Under the pieces are notes generated by a model. The model was given only the letters and a program-made list of their open reading frames with translations. It did not search any database and had not been told where the DNA came from. Position numbers and translations under genes: made by a program. Below are positions 5,549 through 10,624 of a stretch of DNA of 10,624 bases, in pieces (position 1 is the first letter of the stretch; each line of letters starts with the position of its first letter). The stretch comes from Acidobacteriota bacterium. GTDB lineage: Bacteria; Acidobacteriota; Vicinamibacteria; Vicinamibacterales; Vicinamibacteraceae. The stretch spans positions 1 through 10,624 of the forward strand of contig JAEYZV010000538.1 of assembly GCA_023427865.1 (NCBI GenBank), written 5' to 3'.

Positions 5549-7145
5549 GGCTCGCGGGGAACAACACGCCCGGCGCGAGCCGGTCATCGGGATCGAGCGC
5601 GCGCTTGACCTGGCGCATCTGCTCGATGCCCGCATCGCCGTACAGCTGGCGGAGCAGGGCCTGCTTCACGGGATGCCTCCCGACGCCGTGTTCCGCGAGC
5701 GGACAGCCCCCGAGGCGCGCCACCGCTTCTCCGAACTCGAGGATCGCCGCCTTGCCGGCCTCGACGTCCTCGTAGCTGCGCGGCAGCACGTTCGGGTGCA
5801 CGTTGCCATCGGAGACATGGCCCCACGTCGCGACGTCGAGTCCGCGCCGCGCGAAGCCGTCGCGGTAGATGCCCATCATCTCGCCGAACCGCTCGAACGG
5901 CACGACCATGTCGGCGGCCGTCTTGGCGATTCGCGCGTCCACGTCCCGCTTGGCGCGGCCGACGCGGGCGTTCACGCCGGCCGGCACCGCCTCGCGAACG
6001 CCGAGCAGCTGTTCGGCACGCTTCCGGTCGCCGGGTAGCGCCAGCTCGGCGTCCTCGAGCACGCCATGCGCATCGAGCACGCGGCAGAACCGCGTCAGCG
6101 GCGTGTCCGGCCCCTCATCGTCGAGCGCACTGCTGATCTGATCGTAAGCCTCGGCTTGCGTCATCGGCGGCAGCTCGAGCTGGATCAACAGGAGGATCCC
6201 GGCCGACTCGGGCCAGGCGACCTCGTACTTCCGGTCGGCGCCGTCCTCACGAAGGATCTGCAGCGACCGCGCGTCCATGTGCTCGATGGCTGCCACGTCG
6301 ATGCCGTTGGGGTCGGCCGTGCGCCAGGTCTCACGCGATCGGTCGCGCAGCTCGCCGACCAGCGCCAGCGCCTGCGGTTCGTCGCTCACGGGCACGAGCG
6401 CGTAGCACAGCCCCGCGCGCGCCGGCTGCACCTTCAGCACCGCCGACACGATGATGCCCAGCGTGCCTTCGGCGCCGGTGAAGAGGTCGACGACGTCCAT
6501 GCCCGCCGCCGCGTGGTAACCCGCCGATCGCTTGACGACGTCGGGCATCGTGTATGTCGGCACGGGGACCACACGATGGCCGCCGGGGCCGTCGATCACG
6601 AAGGTGCCCGTGTGGTCGAGCACGTGCTCGCCGCGCATGACGTCGATGACGTCGCCGGCGGCAAGGACGACGGTGAGGCCGAGCACCCAGTCGCGGGTGG
6701 TGCCGTACTTGAAGGTAGCCGCACCGGCGGCGTTGGTGGCGATGATGCCGCCGACCGTCGCCCCCATGTAGGTCGGCACGGGCGGGAACTCGGCGCCGTG
6801 CCGCGCGAGCGACTCCTGCAGCGTGGCGAGCACCACACCTGCGCCGACGCGTACGCGTCCGTCGACGGGGTCACCGATGTCGGACAGGCGTGCGGTCGAG
6901 AGCACGATGGCGCCGGTCGGCGTGGCGCCCCCGGTGAGCGACGACTGCGCGCCAACCGCGAGAACGGCCTGCCCGTGATCGAGCACCGCCGCGACGTCCG
7001 CCTCGGTGCGGGGACGGGCTACCGCCTCGGCGCGGCCGCCCGGGTAATGCGCCGCGTCCTCGAGGTGAGCGGCGATGGCTTCGGGCGAGCGGTCGAAAAG
7101 GTCGGGCGACACTTCTCCGCGTGGGGCACGAGCAACGATCGGCAC
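5544..7145 (-). CDS. FAD-linked oxidase, D-lactate/glycolate dehydrogenase (GlcD/Dld-like) family
   Basis: 533 residues from GTG 7145. The protein has the two-domain build of PCMH-type flavoproteins. Residues ~40-240 form the FAD-binding part, with VGAQSSLTGGATPTG (64-78), a GATVGGIIATNAAG stretch (128-141) and FTGAEGTLGII (222-232). Residues ~245-533 form the FAD-oxidase C-terminal part, with GHVSDGNVHPN (442-452), EHGVGR (485-490) and the ending KRALDPDDRLAPGVLFP. The family oxidises 2-hydroxy acids such as D-lactate, glycolate or D-2-hydroxyglutarate, passing electrons to quinone or cytochrome. There is no C-terminal iron-sulfur domain and no signal peptide; substrate is undetermined. GTG 7145 is chosen because it gives MPIVARAPRGEVSPDLFDRS directly ahead of the fold; upstream codons look non-coding. 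Transcribed divergently from the wHTH-hydrolase gene and upstream of the M2 gene. Confidence 0.9.
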   Translation of the reverse strand: MPIVARAPRGEVSPDLFDRSPEAIAAHLEDAAHYPGGRAEAVARPRTEADVAAVLDHGQAVLAVGAQSSLTGGATPTGAIVLSTARLSDIGDPVDGRVRVGAGVVLATLQESLARHGAEFPPVPTYMGATVGGIIATNAAGAATFKYGTTRDWVLGLTVVLAAGDVIDVMRGEHVLDHTGTFVIDGPGGHRVVPVPTYTMPDVVKRSAGYHAAAGMDVVDLFTGAEGTLGIIVSAVLKVQPARAGLCYALVPVSDEPQALALVGELRDRSRETWRTADPNGIDVAAIEHMDARSLQILREDGADRKYEVAWPESAGILLLIQLELPPMTQAEAYDQISSALDDEGPDTPLTRFCRVLDAHGVLEDAELALPGDRKRAEQLLGVREAVPAGVNARVGRAKRDVDARIAKTAADMVVPFERFGEMMGIYRDGFARRGLDVATWGHVSDGNVHPNVLPRSYEDVEAGKAAILEFGEAVARLGGCPLAEHGVGRHPVKQALLRQLYGDAGIEQMRQVKRALDPDDRLAPGVLFPASR

Positions 7146-7151
7146 GCGCCT

Positions 7152-7157
7152 AGTGTA
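7152..7157 (-). promoter_or_regulatory. possible -10 element for the FAD oxidase
   Basis: TACACT on the minus strand ends 6 nt before the GTG at 7145. If used, transcription would begin at about the start codon, giving a leaderless mRNA, which would agree with the lack of a ribosome site. No convincing -35 is seen at 16-18 bp. Weak call. Confidence 0.25.
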
Positions 7158-7253
7158 GCGTTCGCGTCCGCTCGCAAGGCTGAGCTCCACGCCGGCGAGT
7201 GCACGTGGACGCGCGCCAGTTGAGGCATCATGGCGGCTCAGATGGATGCTGGG

Positions 7254-7270
7254 GTCGCGGCTTCCGCGAC
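7254..7270. other. perfect 7-bp hairpin in the divergent gap
   Basis: GTCGCGG (7254-7260) and CCGCGAC (7264-7270) around CTT. An outer GATGG (7241-7245) can also pair with CCATC (7273-7277) across an internal loop. No gene ends here on either strand, so it is not a gene terminator; an operator or an RNA leader structure is possible. Confidence 0.4.
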
Positions 7271-7336
7271 GGCCATCCGTCGGGCAGGGTTCGACGGCAA
7301 CCGTGGGTACCTGCAACCCGGCGCAGGGGTTCGCGT

Positions 7337-7364
7337 GTGACCTGGGGCCTGGTCACTGGTGACC
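7337..7364. repeat. alternating inverted hexamers GTGACC / GGTCAC / GTGACC
   Basis: GTGACC at 7337-7342, its complement GGTCAC at 7351-7356 and GTGACC again at 7359-7364. The middle copy can pair with either neighbour (8-nt or 2-nt spacer). The right pair, GGTCACTGGTGACC, is a compact dyad that could bind a dimeric protein. Confidence 0.4.
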
Positions 7365-7376
7365 CGCCCCCCGGTT

Positions 7377-7411
7377 TACCTGTTACCTGACGCCTGGGTA
7401 CCTGTTACCTG
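7377..7411 (+). repeat. two identical TACCTGTTACCTG direct repeats, 22 bp apart
   Basis: Exact 13-mers at 7377-7389 and 7399-7411. Each is itself two copies of a 7-nt unit (TACCTGT, TACCTG). The 22-bp offset is two helical turns. OmpR/PhoB-type winged helices, like the one encoded just downstream, bind direct repeats on one face of DNA, so an autoregulatory site is possible; a decayed heptamer array is the alternative. Confidence 0.5.
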
Positions 7412-7521
7412 TGGCGGTCGGGCCGTGCGCAGGGTCGATCGAGTCGACGGGGCCAGCGCAGAATCCCGGATCGGCATGCGCCGGTCCGACCGCCGTTCAC
7501 AGGAGACGAGTCCAGCGAGCT

Positions 7522-7538
7522 CGCCGACGTGATCGGCG
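7522..7538. promoter_or_regulatory. inverted repeat upstream of the wHTH-hydrolase gene
   Basis: CGCCGA (7522-7527), spacer CGTGA, TCGGCG (7533-7538). It ends 33 bp before the ATG, where an operator or leader hairpin would be expected. In such GC-rich DNA a 6-bp dyad can arise by chance. Confidence 0.3.
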
Positions 7539-7571
7539 TCTGAAATCCTGCTGAAGATCGAGTGAGCTCCC

Positions 7572-9344
7572 ATGCCTGCGACGTACGCGCACCGGTTCGG
7601 TCCGTGGCAGCTCATACCCTCCGAGCAGCTCTTGCTGCGCGACGGGGAACCCGTCACGCTCACGCCGAAAGCGTTCGAGACGCTCTGCGTGCTCGTGGAA
7701 CGGCACGGGCGCCTCGTCACCACGCAGGCGCTGCTCGAGGCCGTGTGGCCCGACACCCACGTGGAACAGAACAATCTCGCGCAGCAGATTTCGACGTTGC
7801 GGCGCGTGTTCGCCGAGGGCGACCCCGACGGCCGCTACGTCGAGACCGTCCCGCGGCGCGGGTACCGCTTCGTGGCGCCCGTGAGTGTCGAAGCGGTGGA
7901 GGATGCGGCGGCCGCCAGCGACGGCCCTGCGCCACCGCGGCCCATCGCGGCGGGATCGCCGGCCGCGACGTCCCCGGACGCTCCCCTGGCGCGCGCAGGG
8001 TTCGATCGCCCGCGCACTCAGTACACGCTCAGCGGCGACACGAGCATCGCCTACCAGGTGCTCGGCGACGGGCCGATCGACCTCGTGTTCGTGATGGGGT
8101 GGGTGTCGCACCTCGACTGGTTCTGGGAGGAGCCGTCGTTTGCGCAGTTCCTGGCGCGACTGGCGTCGTTCTCGCGGCTGATCCTGTTCGACAAGCGCGG
8201 CACGGGGCTGTCGGACCGCGTGACCGAGCTGCCATCGCTCGAGCAGCGGATGGACGACGTGCGTGCGGTCATGGAGGCGGTGGGCTCCACGCGCGCGGCG
8301 CTGCTCGGGATATCGGAGGGCGGCCCGATGTGCACGCTGTTTGCCGCCACGTACCCGGACAAGACGCTCGCGCTGGTGATGATCGGCTCCTATGCGCGGC
8401 GCATCTGGGCGCCGGAGTACCCATGGGCCCCGACGCGGGAGGAGCGCGACGCCTTCTTCGAGGTGATCCGTCGCTCGTGGGGCACGCCCATCGGCATCGA
8501 GGACCGCGCTCCGTCGCGCCAGGACGACCCGGCGTTCCGCGAGTGGTGGGCGACGTACCTGCGCATGGGCGCGAGCCCGGGAGCGGCGCTGGCGCTGACC
8601 CGGATGAACGCCGACATCGACGTGCGCGAGGTGCTGCCGTCGGTGCGCGTCCCCACGCTGCTCCTGCATCGCGTGGGCGACAGGGCGCTGCGCGTCGAGG
8701 AGAGCCGCTACATGGCCGCGCGCATCCCCGGCGCCCGGCTCGTGGAGCTGCCGGGCGACGATCACCTGCCGTTCGTCGGCGACCAGAACCAGCTGCTCGA
8801 CGAGATCGAGGGCTTCCTCACCGGCTTCAGGCCGGGCGAGGACAACGCCCGCGTGCTCGCCACGGTGATGAGCGGACGGCTCGAGCCGCGCGAGGACGCC
8901 GGGACCGCGACCCAGCCGCCCGCGCGCCTCGCGAGTGCCGTGGCGCGGCACGTGGAGCACTTCCGCGGCGATGCCCTGCGCACCGACGGCCTCGACGTGC
9001 AGGCGGCCTTCGACGGCCCCGCCCGCGCCATCCGCTGCGCCGTGACGATCGCGGAAACCGCCGCGCTCATGGACTGGCGGTTCGGCGCCGGGCTCGACAT
9101 CGGCGAGATCACCATGCACGGGCGGGTGATCGACGGTCCGGCGGCGGCGCGCAGCGCGCGGGTGGCGCGGCTTGCCGACATGGGCGAGGTGCTCGTCTCG
9201 CGACCGGTGCACGATCTGGTCGCTGGCGCCGGGCTGGTGTTCATGCCGCGCGGCGACATGGTGGCCGACGATGGGCAACGGTGGCCGACGTACGCGGTCG
9301 ATCCGGCAAGCCTGCGGCCGCCGATGGCCGGTTCGGAGCGATGA
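7572..9344 (+). CDS. winged-helix DNA-binding / alpha/beta hydrolase / degenerate class III cyclase fusion
   Basis: 590 residues with three domains. Residues 7-103 are an OmpR/CadC-type winged helix (LTPKAFETLCVLVERHGRLV, then the family end motif VPRRGYRFVAPV). After an Ala/Pro linker (104-148), residues 150-418 form an alpha/beta hydrolase with nucleophile S248 in GISEG, probable acid D370 (HRVGDR) and H398 (GDDHLPF). Residues ~425-577 resemble a class III adenylate cyclase (VLATV start, FDGPARAIRCA, GLDIGEI, GEVLVSRPVHDLVAGAG). There, FTDI is replaced by SGRL, the second metal Asp position is L474 and the catalytic Asn position is A526; only R530 remains, so it should not make cAMP. There is no receiver domain and no membrane helix, so it is probably a cytosolic one-component regulator that senses a small hydrolysable ligand (inference). 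The hydrolase-cyclase pair recalls mycobacterial Rv1900c. Targets may include its own divergent region. Confidence 0.88.
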   Translation: MPATYAHRFGPWQLIPSEQLLLRDGEPVTLTPKAFETLCVLVERHGRLVTTQALLEAVWPDTHVEQNNLAQQISTLRRVFAEGDPDGRYVETVPRRGYRFVAPVSVEAVEDAAAASDGPAPPRPIAAGSPAATSPDAPLARAGFDRPRTQYTLSGDTSIAYQVLGDGPIDLVFVMGWVSHLDWFWEEPSFAQFLARLASFSRLILFDKRGTGLSDRVTELPSLEQRMDDVRAVMEAVGSTRAALLGISEGGPMCTLFAATYPDKTLALVMIGSYARRIWAPEYPWAPTREERDAFFEVIRRSWGTPIGIEDRAPSRQDDPAFREWWATYLRMGASPGAALALTRMNADIDVREVLPSVRVPTLLLHRVGDRALRVEESRYMAARIPGARLVELPGDDHLPFVGDQNQLLDEIEGFLTGFRPGEDNARVLATVMSGRLEPREDAGTATQPPARLASAVARHVEHFRGDALRTDGLDVQAAFDGPARAIRCAVTIAETAALMDWRFGAGLDIGEITMHGRVIDGPAAARSARVARLADMGEVLVSRPVHDLVAGAGLVFMPRGDMVADDGQRWPTYAVDPASLRPPMAGSER

Positions 9345-9413
9345 CCCCGCCGTGTTCGGTTCCGACCCACCTATCGTTATGGGAGGATAGAAGGGTCGTC
9401 CAGTGGACGGTGA

Positions 9414-9485
9414 CCCGGGATCAGGAGTGCAAGCCAGCGGAAGGGAGGGAGGGCCCGACCGTTTGCGAGCGCGCTTGATCCCGGG
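9414..9485. repeat. 10-bp perfect inverted repeat with 52-nt loop
   Basis: CCCGGGATCA (9414-9423) and TGATCCCGGG (9476-9485) are exact complements. The loop contains G runs GG, GGG, GGG, GGG at 9439-9453, a possible G-quadruplex on the plus strand. It may be a structured RNA at the end of the regulator transcript or the ends of a tiny repeat element. Confidence 0.5.
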
Positions 9486-9614
9486 CTACCGGCCCGCTGG
9501 ATACTCTTCGTTGATCCGCGGCGTCCGCTGACGGCCGGCCGGGACAGCCGCCCTGCCTCGCTCCCCCACGAATCAGTTCGCCGTTTTCCGCACCTGGGTA
9601 GGGCGCGCGTCCCG

Positions 9615-9635
9615 TCCTTCCTCCTTCGTCCTTCT
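9615..9635 (+). repeat. heptamer tandem repeat, TCCTTCN type
   Basis: TCCTTCC (9615), TCCTTCG (9622) and TCCTTCT (9629) are three in-phase heptamers. The array occupies the usual -35 to -10 spacer position of the promoter proposed for the ATP-grasp gene, so copy-number change here could affect expression. Confidence 0.6.
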
Positions 9636-9643
9636 GGTAGACT
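9635..9643 (+). promoter_or_regulatory. extended -10 promoter of the ATP-grasp gene
   Basis: TGGTAGACT combines the TGN extension with a TAGACT -10 hexamer. It ends 25 bp before the ATG and leaves room for a short leader with a ribosome site. The -35 position (about 9615-9620, TCCTTC) is poor, as expected for an extended -10 promoter. Confidence 0.45.
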
Positions 9644-9654
9644 GCCGCCCTTCC

Positions 9655-9658
9655 GGAG
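9655..9658 (+). promoter_or_regulatory. ribosome binding site of the ATP-grasp gene
   Basis: GGAG with a 10-nt spacer to the ATG at 9669. Together with the good N-terminal reading MKIGLLVGREYSF it supports that start. Confidence 0.5.
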
Positions 9659-9668
9659 ATTCCTGCAC

Positions 9669-10624
9669 ATGAAGATCGGGCTGCTCGTCGGGCGTGAGTA
9701 CAGCTTTCCTCCTGCCTTCATCGATCGCGTCAATCAGCTCGGGCAGCCACACGGCATCACGGCGGAGTACGTCACGCTGAGCGGTACGCCCATGGACGAG
9801 CCGCAGCGCTACAAGGTCATCGTCGACCGCATCTCGCACGAGGTCGAGTACTACCGCGGGTTCCTCAAGCTCGCCGTGCTCAACGGCACGTACGTGATCA
9901 ACAACCCGTTCTGGTGGACGGCCGACGACAAGTTCTTCAACTACGCGCTCATGGCGCGCCTCGGCGTGGCCATCCCCCGCACGGTGCTGCTGCCGCAGAA
10001 GGCCTACCCGCAGGACGTGGACATCCAGCCGGCGTCGCTGCGCAACATGGGCTACCCGCTCGACTGGGATGGCCTGCTCGATTACGTCGGGCGCCCCGCC
10101 ATCCTGAAGCCGTTCTCGGGCGGGGGCTGGAGGCACGTCTACAAGGTGGGCTCGCGCGAGGAACTGCTTGCGGCCTACGACGGCACGGCGCCGTACTGCA
10201 TGACGCTGCAGCAGTTCATCCACTTCGACAAGTACGTGCGCTGCTTCACGTTCGGCAAGCACGACATCGTGCCGGTCGCCTACGATCCGCACGCGCGGCA
10301 GTACCTGATCGACCACGAGTACCTCTCGCCGGAGGTCGGCGCGCGCGTGGTGAAGGACGCGCAGACGATCAACGAGGCGCTCGGGTACGAGATGAACACG
10401 ATCGAGTTCGCCATCGAAGACGACGTGCCCTACGCGATCGACTTCCTGAACCCGGCGCCGGACTTCGAGCGCGACCGGATCACGCCGTTCTACTTCGAGA
10501 TGGTCGTGGACAAGATGGCCCGGCTTTGCATCGACCGTGCCCTCAACGGCCACCAGAGCAACATGTTCCCGCGCTGGGCCGAGATGCTGGGCATGGGCGC
10601 GGCGGCCGGGTTCGTGGGTACGCC
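9669..10624 (+). CDS. RimK/glutathione-synthetase-like ATP-grasp protein (3' cut by window)
   Basis: 318 codons are visible and the frame is still open at the window end. ATP-grasp enzymes ligate a carboxylate to an amine (or thiol) through an acyl-phosphate. The N-terminal pre-grasp part (1-110) has the MKIGLLVGRE strand, a GTYVINNPFWWTADDK segment and VAIPRTVLLP, the usual entry to the ATP-binding fold. The ATP lysine and glycine-rich loop are AILKPFSGGGWRHVYK (144-159), the hinge is LQQFIHFDKYVRCF (180-193), and the metal-binding segment is MNTIEFAI (242-249) to YAIDFLNPAPDFE (254-266), with E246, D258 and N261 as likely magnesium ligands. Substrates cannot be deduced; a peptide-like or glutathione-like product is possible. 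No signal peptide, so cytosolic. It has its own promoter and ribosome site, so it probably starts a new transcription unit running off the window. Confidence 0.8.
   Translation, partial: MKIGLLVGREYSFPPAFIDRVNQLGQPHGITAEYVTLSGTPMDEPQRYKVIVDRISHEVEYYRGFLKLAVLNGTYVINNPFWWTADDKFFNYALMARLGVAIPRTVLLPQKAYPQDVDIQPASLRNMGYPLDWDGLLDYVGRPAILKPFSGGGWRHVYKVGSREELLAAYDGTAPYCMTLQQFIHFDKYVRCFTFGKHDIVPVAYDPHARQYLIDHEYLSPEVGARVVKDAQTINEALGYEMNTIEFAIEDDVPYAIDFLNPAPDFERDRITPFYFEMVVDKMARLCIDRALNGHQSNMFPRWAEMLGMGAAAGFVGT

Larger units (their letters stand above)
7146..7571. other. divergent intergenic region, 426 bp, no convincing gene
   Basis: This lies between the minus-strand FAD oxidase and the plus-strand regulator-hydrolase gene, so it should hold both promoters. 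No open frame in it resembles a protein. It contains a perfect hairpin (7254-7270), alternating GTGACC/GGTCAC arms (7337-7364), two identical 13-mers 22 bp apart (7377-7411) and an inverted repeat close to the regulator start (7522-7538), described separately. Confidence 0.6.
9345..9668. other. intergenic region, 324 bp, with inverted repeat and G-rich tract
   Basis: No convincing coding frame. It follows the regulator stop and leads to the ATP-grasp gene. It holds the 10-nt inverted repeat 9414-9423/9476-9485, a G-rich run at 9439-9453, a TCCTTC heptamer array (9615-9635) and the probable promoter and ribosome site of the next gene. A short CTATC/GATAG dyad (9371-9375, 9386-9390) lies shortly after the regulator stop. 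No T-rich terminator is seen. Confidence 0.6.

Noticed and set aside
6066..7223. Plus-strand open frame opposite the FAD oxidase
   Set aside because: Shadow frame; the minus-strand flavoprotein motifs are clear across this region.
7146..7316. N-terminal extension of the FAD oxidase to 7316
   Set aside because: The added residues are Arg/Pro/Ser-rich without similarity to the family, overlap the hairpin region, and the fold begins right after GTG 7145.
7199..7390. Small 63-codon plus-strand frame in the divergent gap
   Set aside because: Low-quality composition, no ribosome site, and it runs across several inverted and direct repeats.
7497..9278. Minus-strand 593-codon open frame opposite the regulator-hydrolase
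   Set aside because: No motifs, Arg/His-rich, and opposite a three-domain protein with intact motifs.
9573..10553. Minus-strand open frame opposite the ATP-grasp gene
   Set aside because: Shadow frame of valine/arginine repeats; the plus strand has promoter, ribosome site and ATP-grasp motifs.

Overview
This is a high-GC bacterial window with dense gene packing and no rRNA, tRNA, CRISPR array or intact transposase. The gene set and style suggest an environmental Acidobacteriota of the Vicinamibacteria/Luteitalea type: several GTG starts, a DNA-binding winged helix fused to a sensor, an ACE-like M2 peptidase, a four-helix-bundle remnant, and purine/pyrimidine heptamer arrays between genes. 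The taxonomic call is inference from gene content, not from a marker gene.

Layout. (1) 2-2712, plus strand: the last residues of an unidentified gene, a broken four-helix-bundle gene (182-409) between two oppositely oriented heptamer-repeat arms (107-508), a short-chain dehydrogenase/reductase (499-1299) and a GH88 unsaturated glucuronyl hydrolase (1336-2712). The reductase and hydrolase look like one unit for catabolism of unsaturated uronic-acid oligosaccharides; the repeat cassette appears to have landed at its upstream edge. (2) 2713-2852: a cluster of three hairpin repeats. (3) 2853-3593, plus: a cytosolic coiled-coil/J-domain protein. (4) 3594-3636: a heptamer array filling the gap between convergent genes. 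(5) 3637-7145, minus strand: an FAD-linked oxidase of the D-lactate/glycolate dehydrogenase type followed by an exported M2 peptidyl-dipeptidase (ACE family), separated by two more hairpin repeats. (6) 7146-7571: a divergent regulatory gap containing several inverted and direct repeats. (7) 7572-9344, plus: a three-part protein with an OmpR/CadC-type winged helix, an alpha/beta hydrolase with intact triad and a class III cyclase-like domain that has lost its metal-binding and catalytic residues. (8) 9345-9668: a non-coding gap with a long inverted repeat, a G-rich tract, another heptamer array and a likely extended -10 promoter. (9) 9669 to the end: a RimK-like ATP-grasp enzyme cut by the window edge.

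The two most unusual things are the hydrolase-based one-component regulator with a dead cyclase domain, and the intergenic DNA. Six short-tandem-repeat sites in 10.6 kb have different sequences but share a 7-nt period. There is also a family of GTTG/CAAC hairpins, and several genes take their stop codon from repeat sequence. One pair of heptamer arms brackets the four-helix-bundle remnant and may mark a small non-autonomous mobile or decaying cassette.
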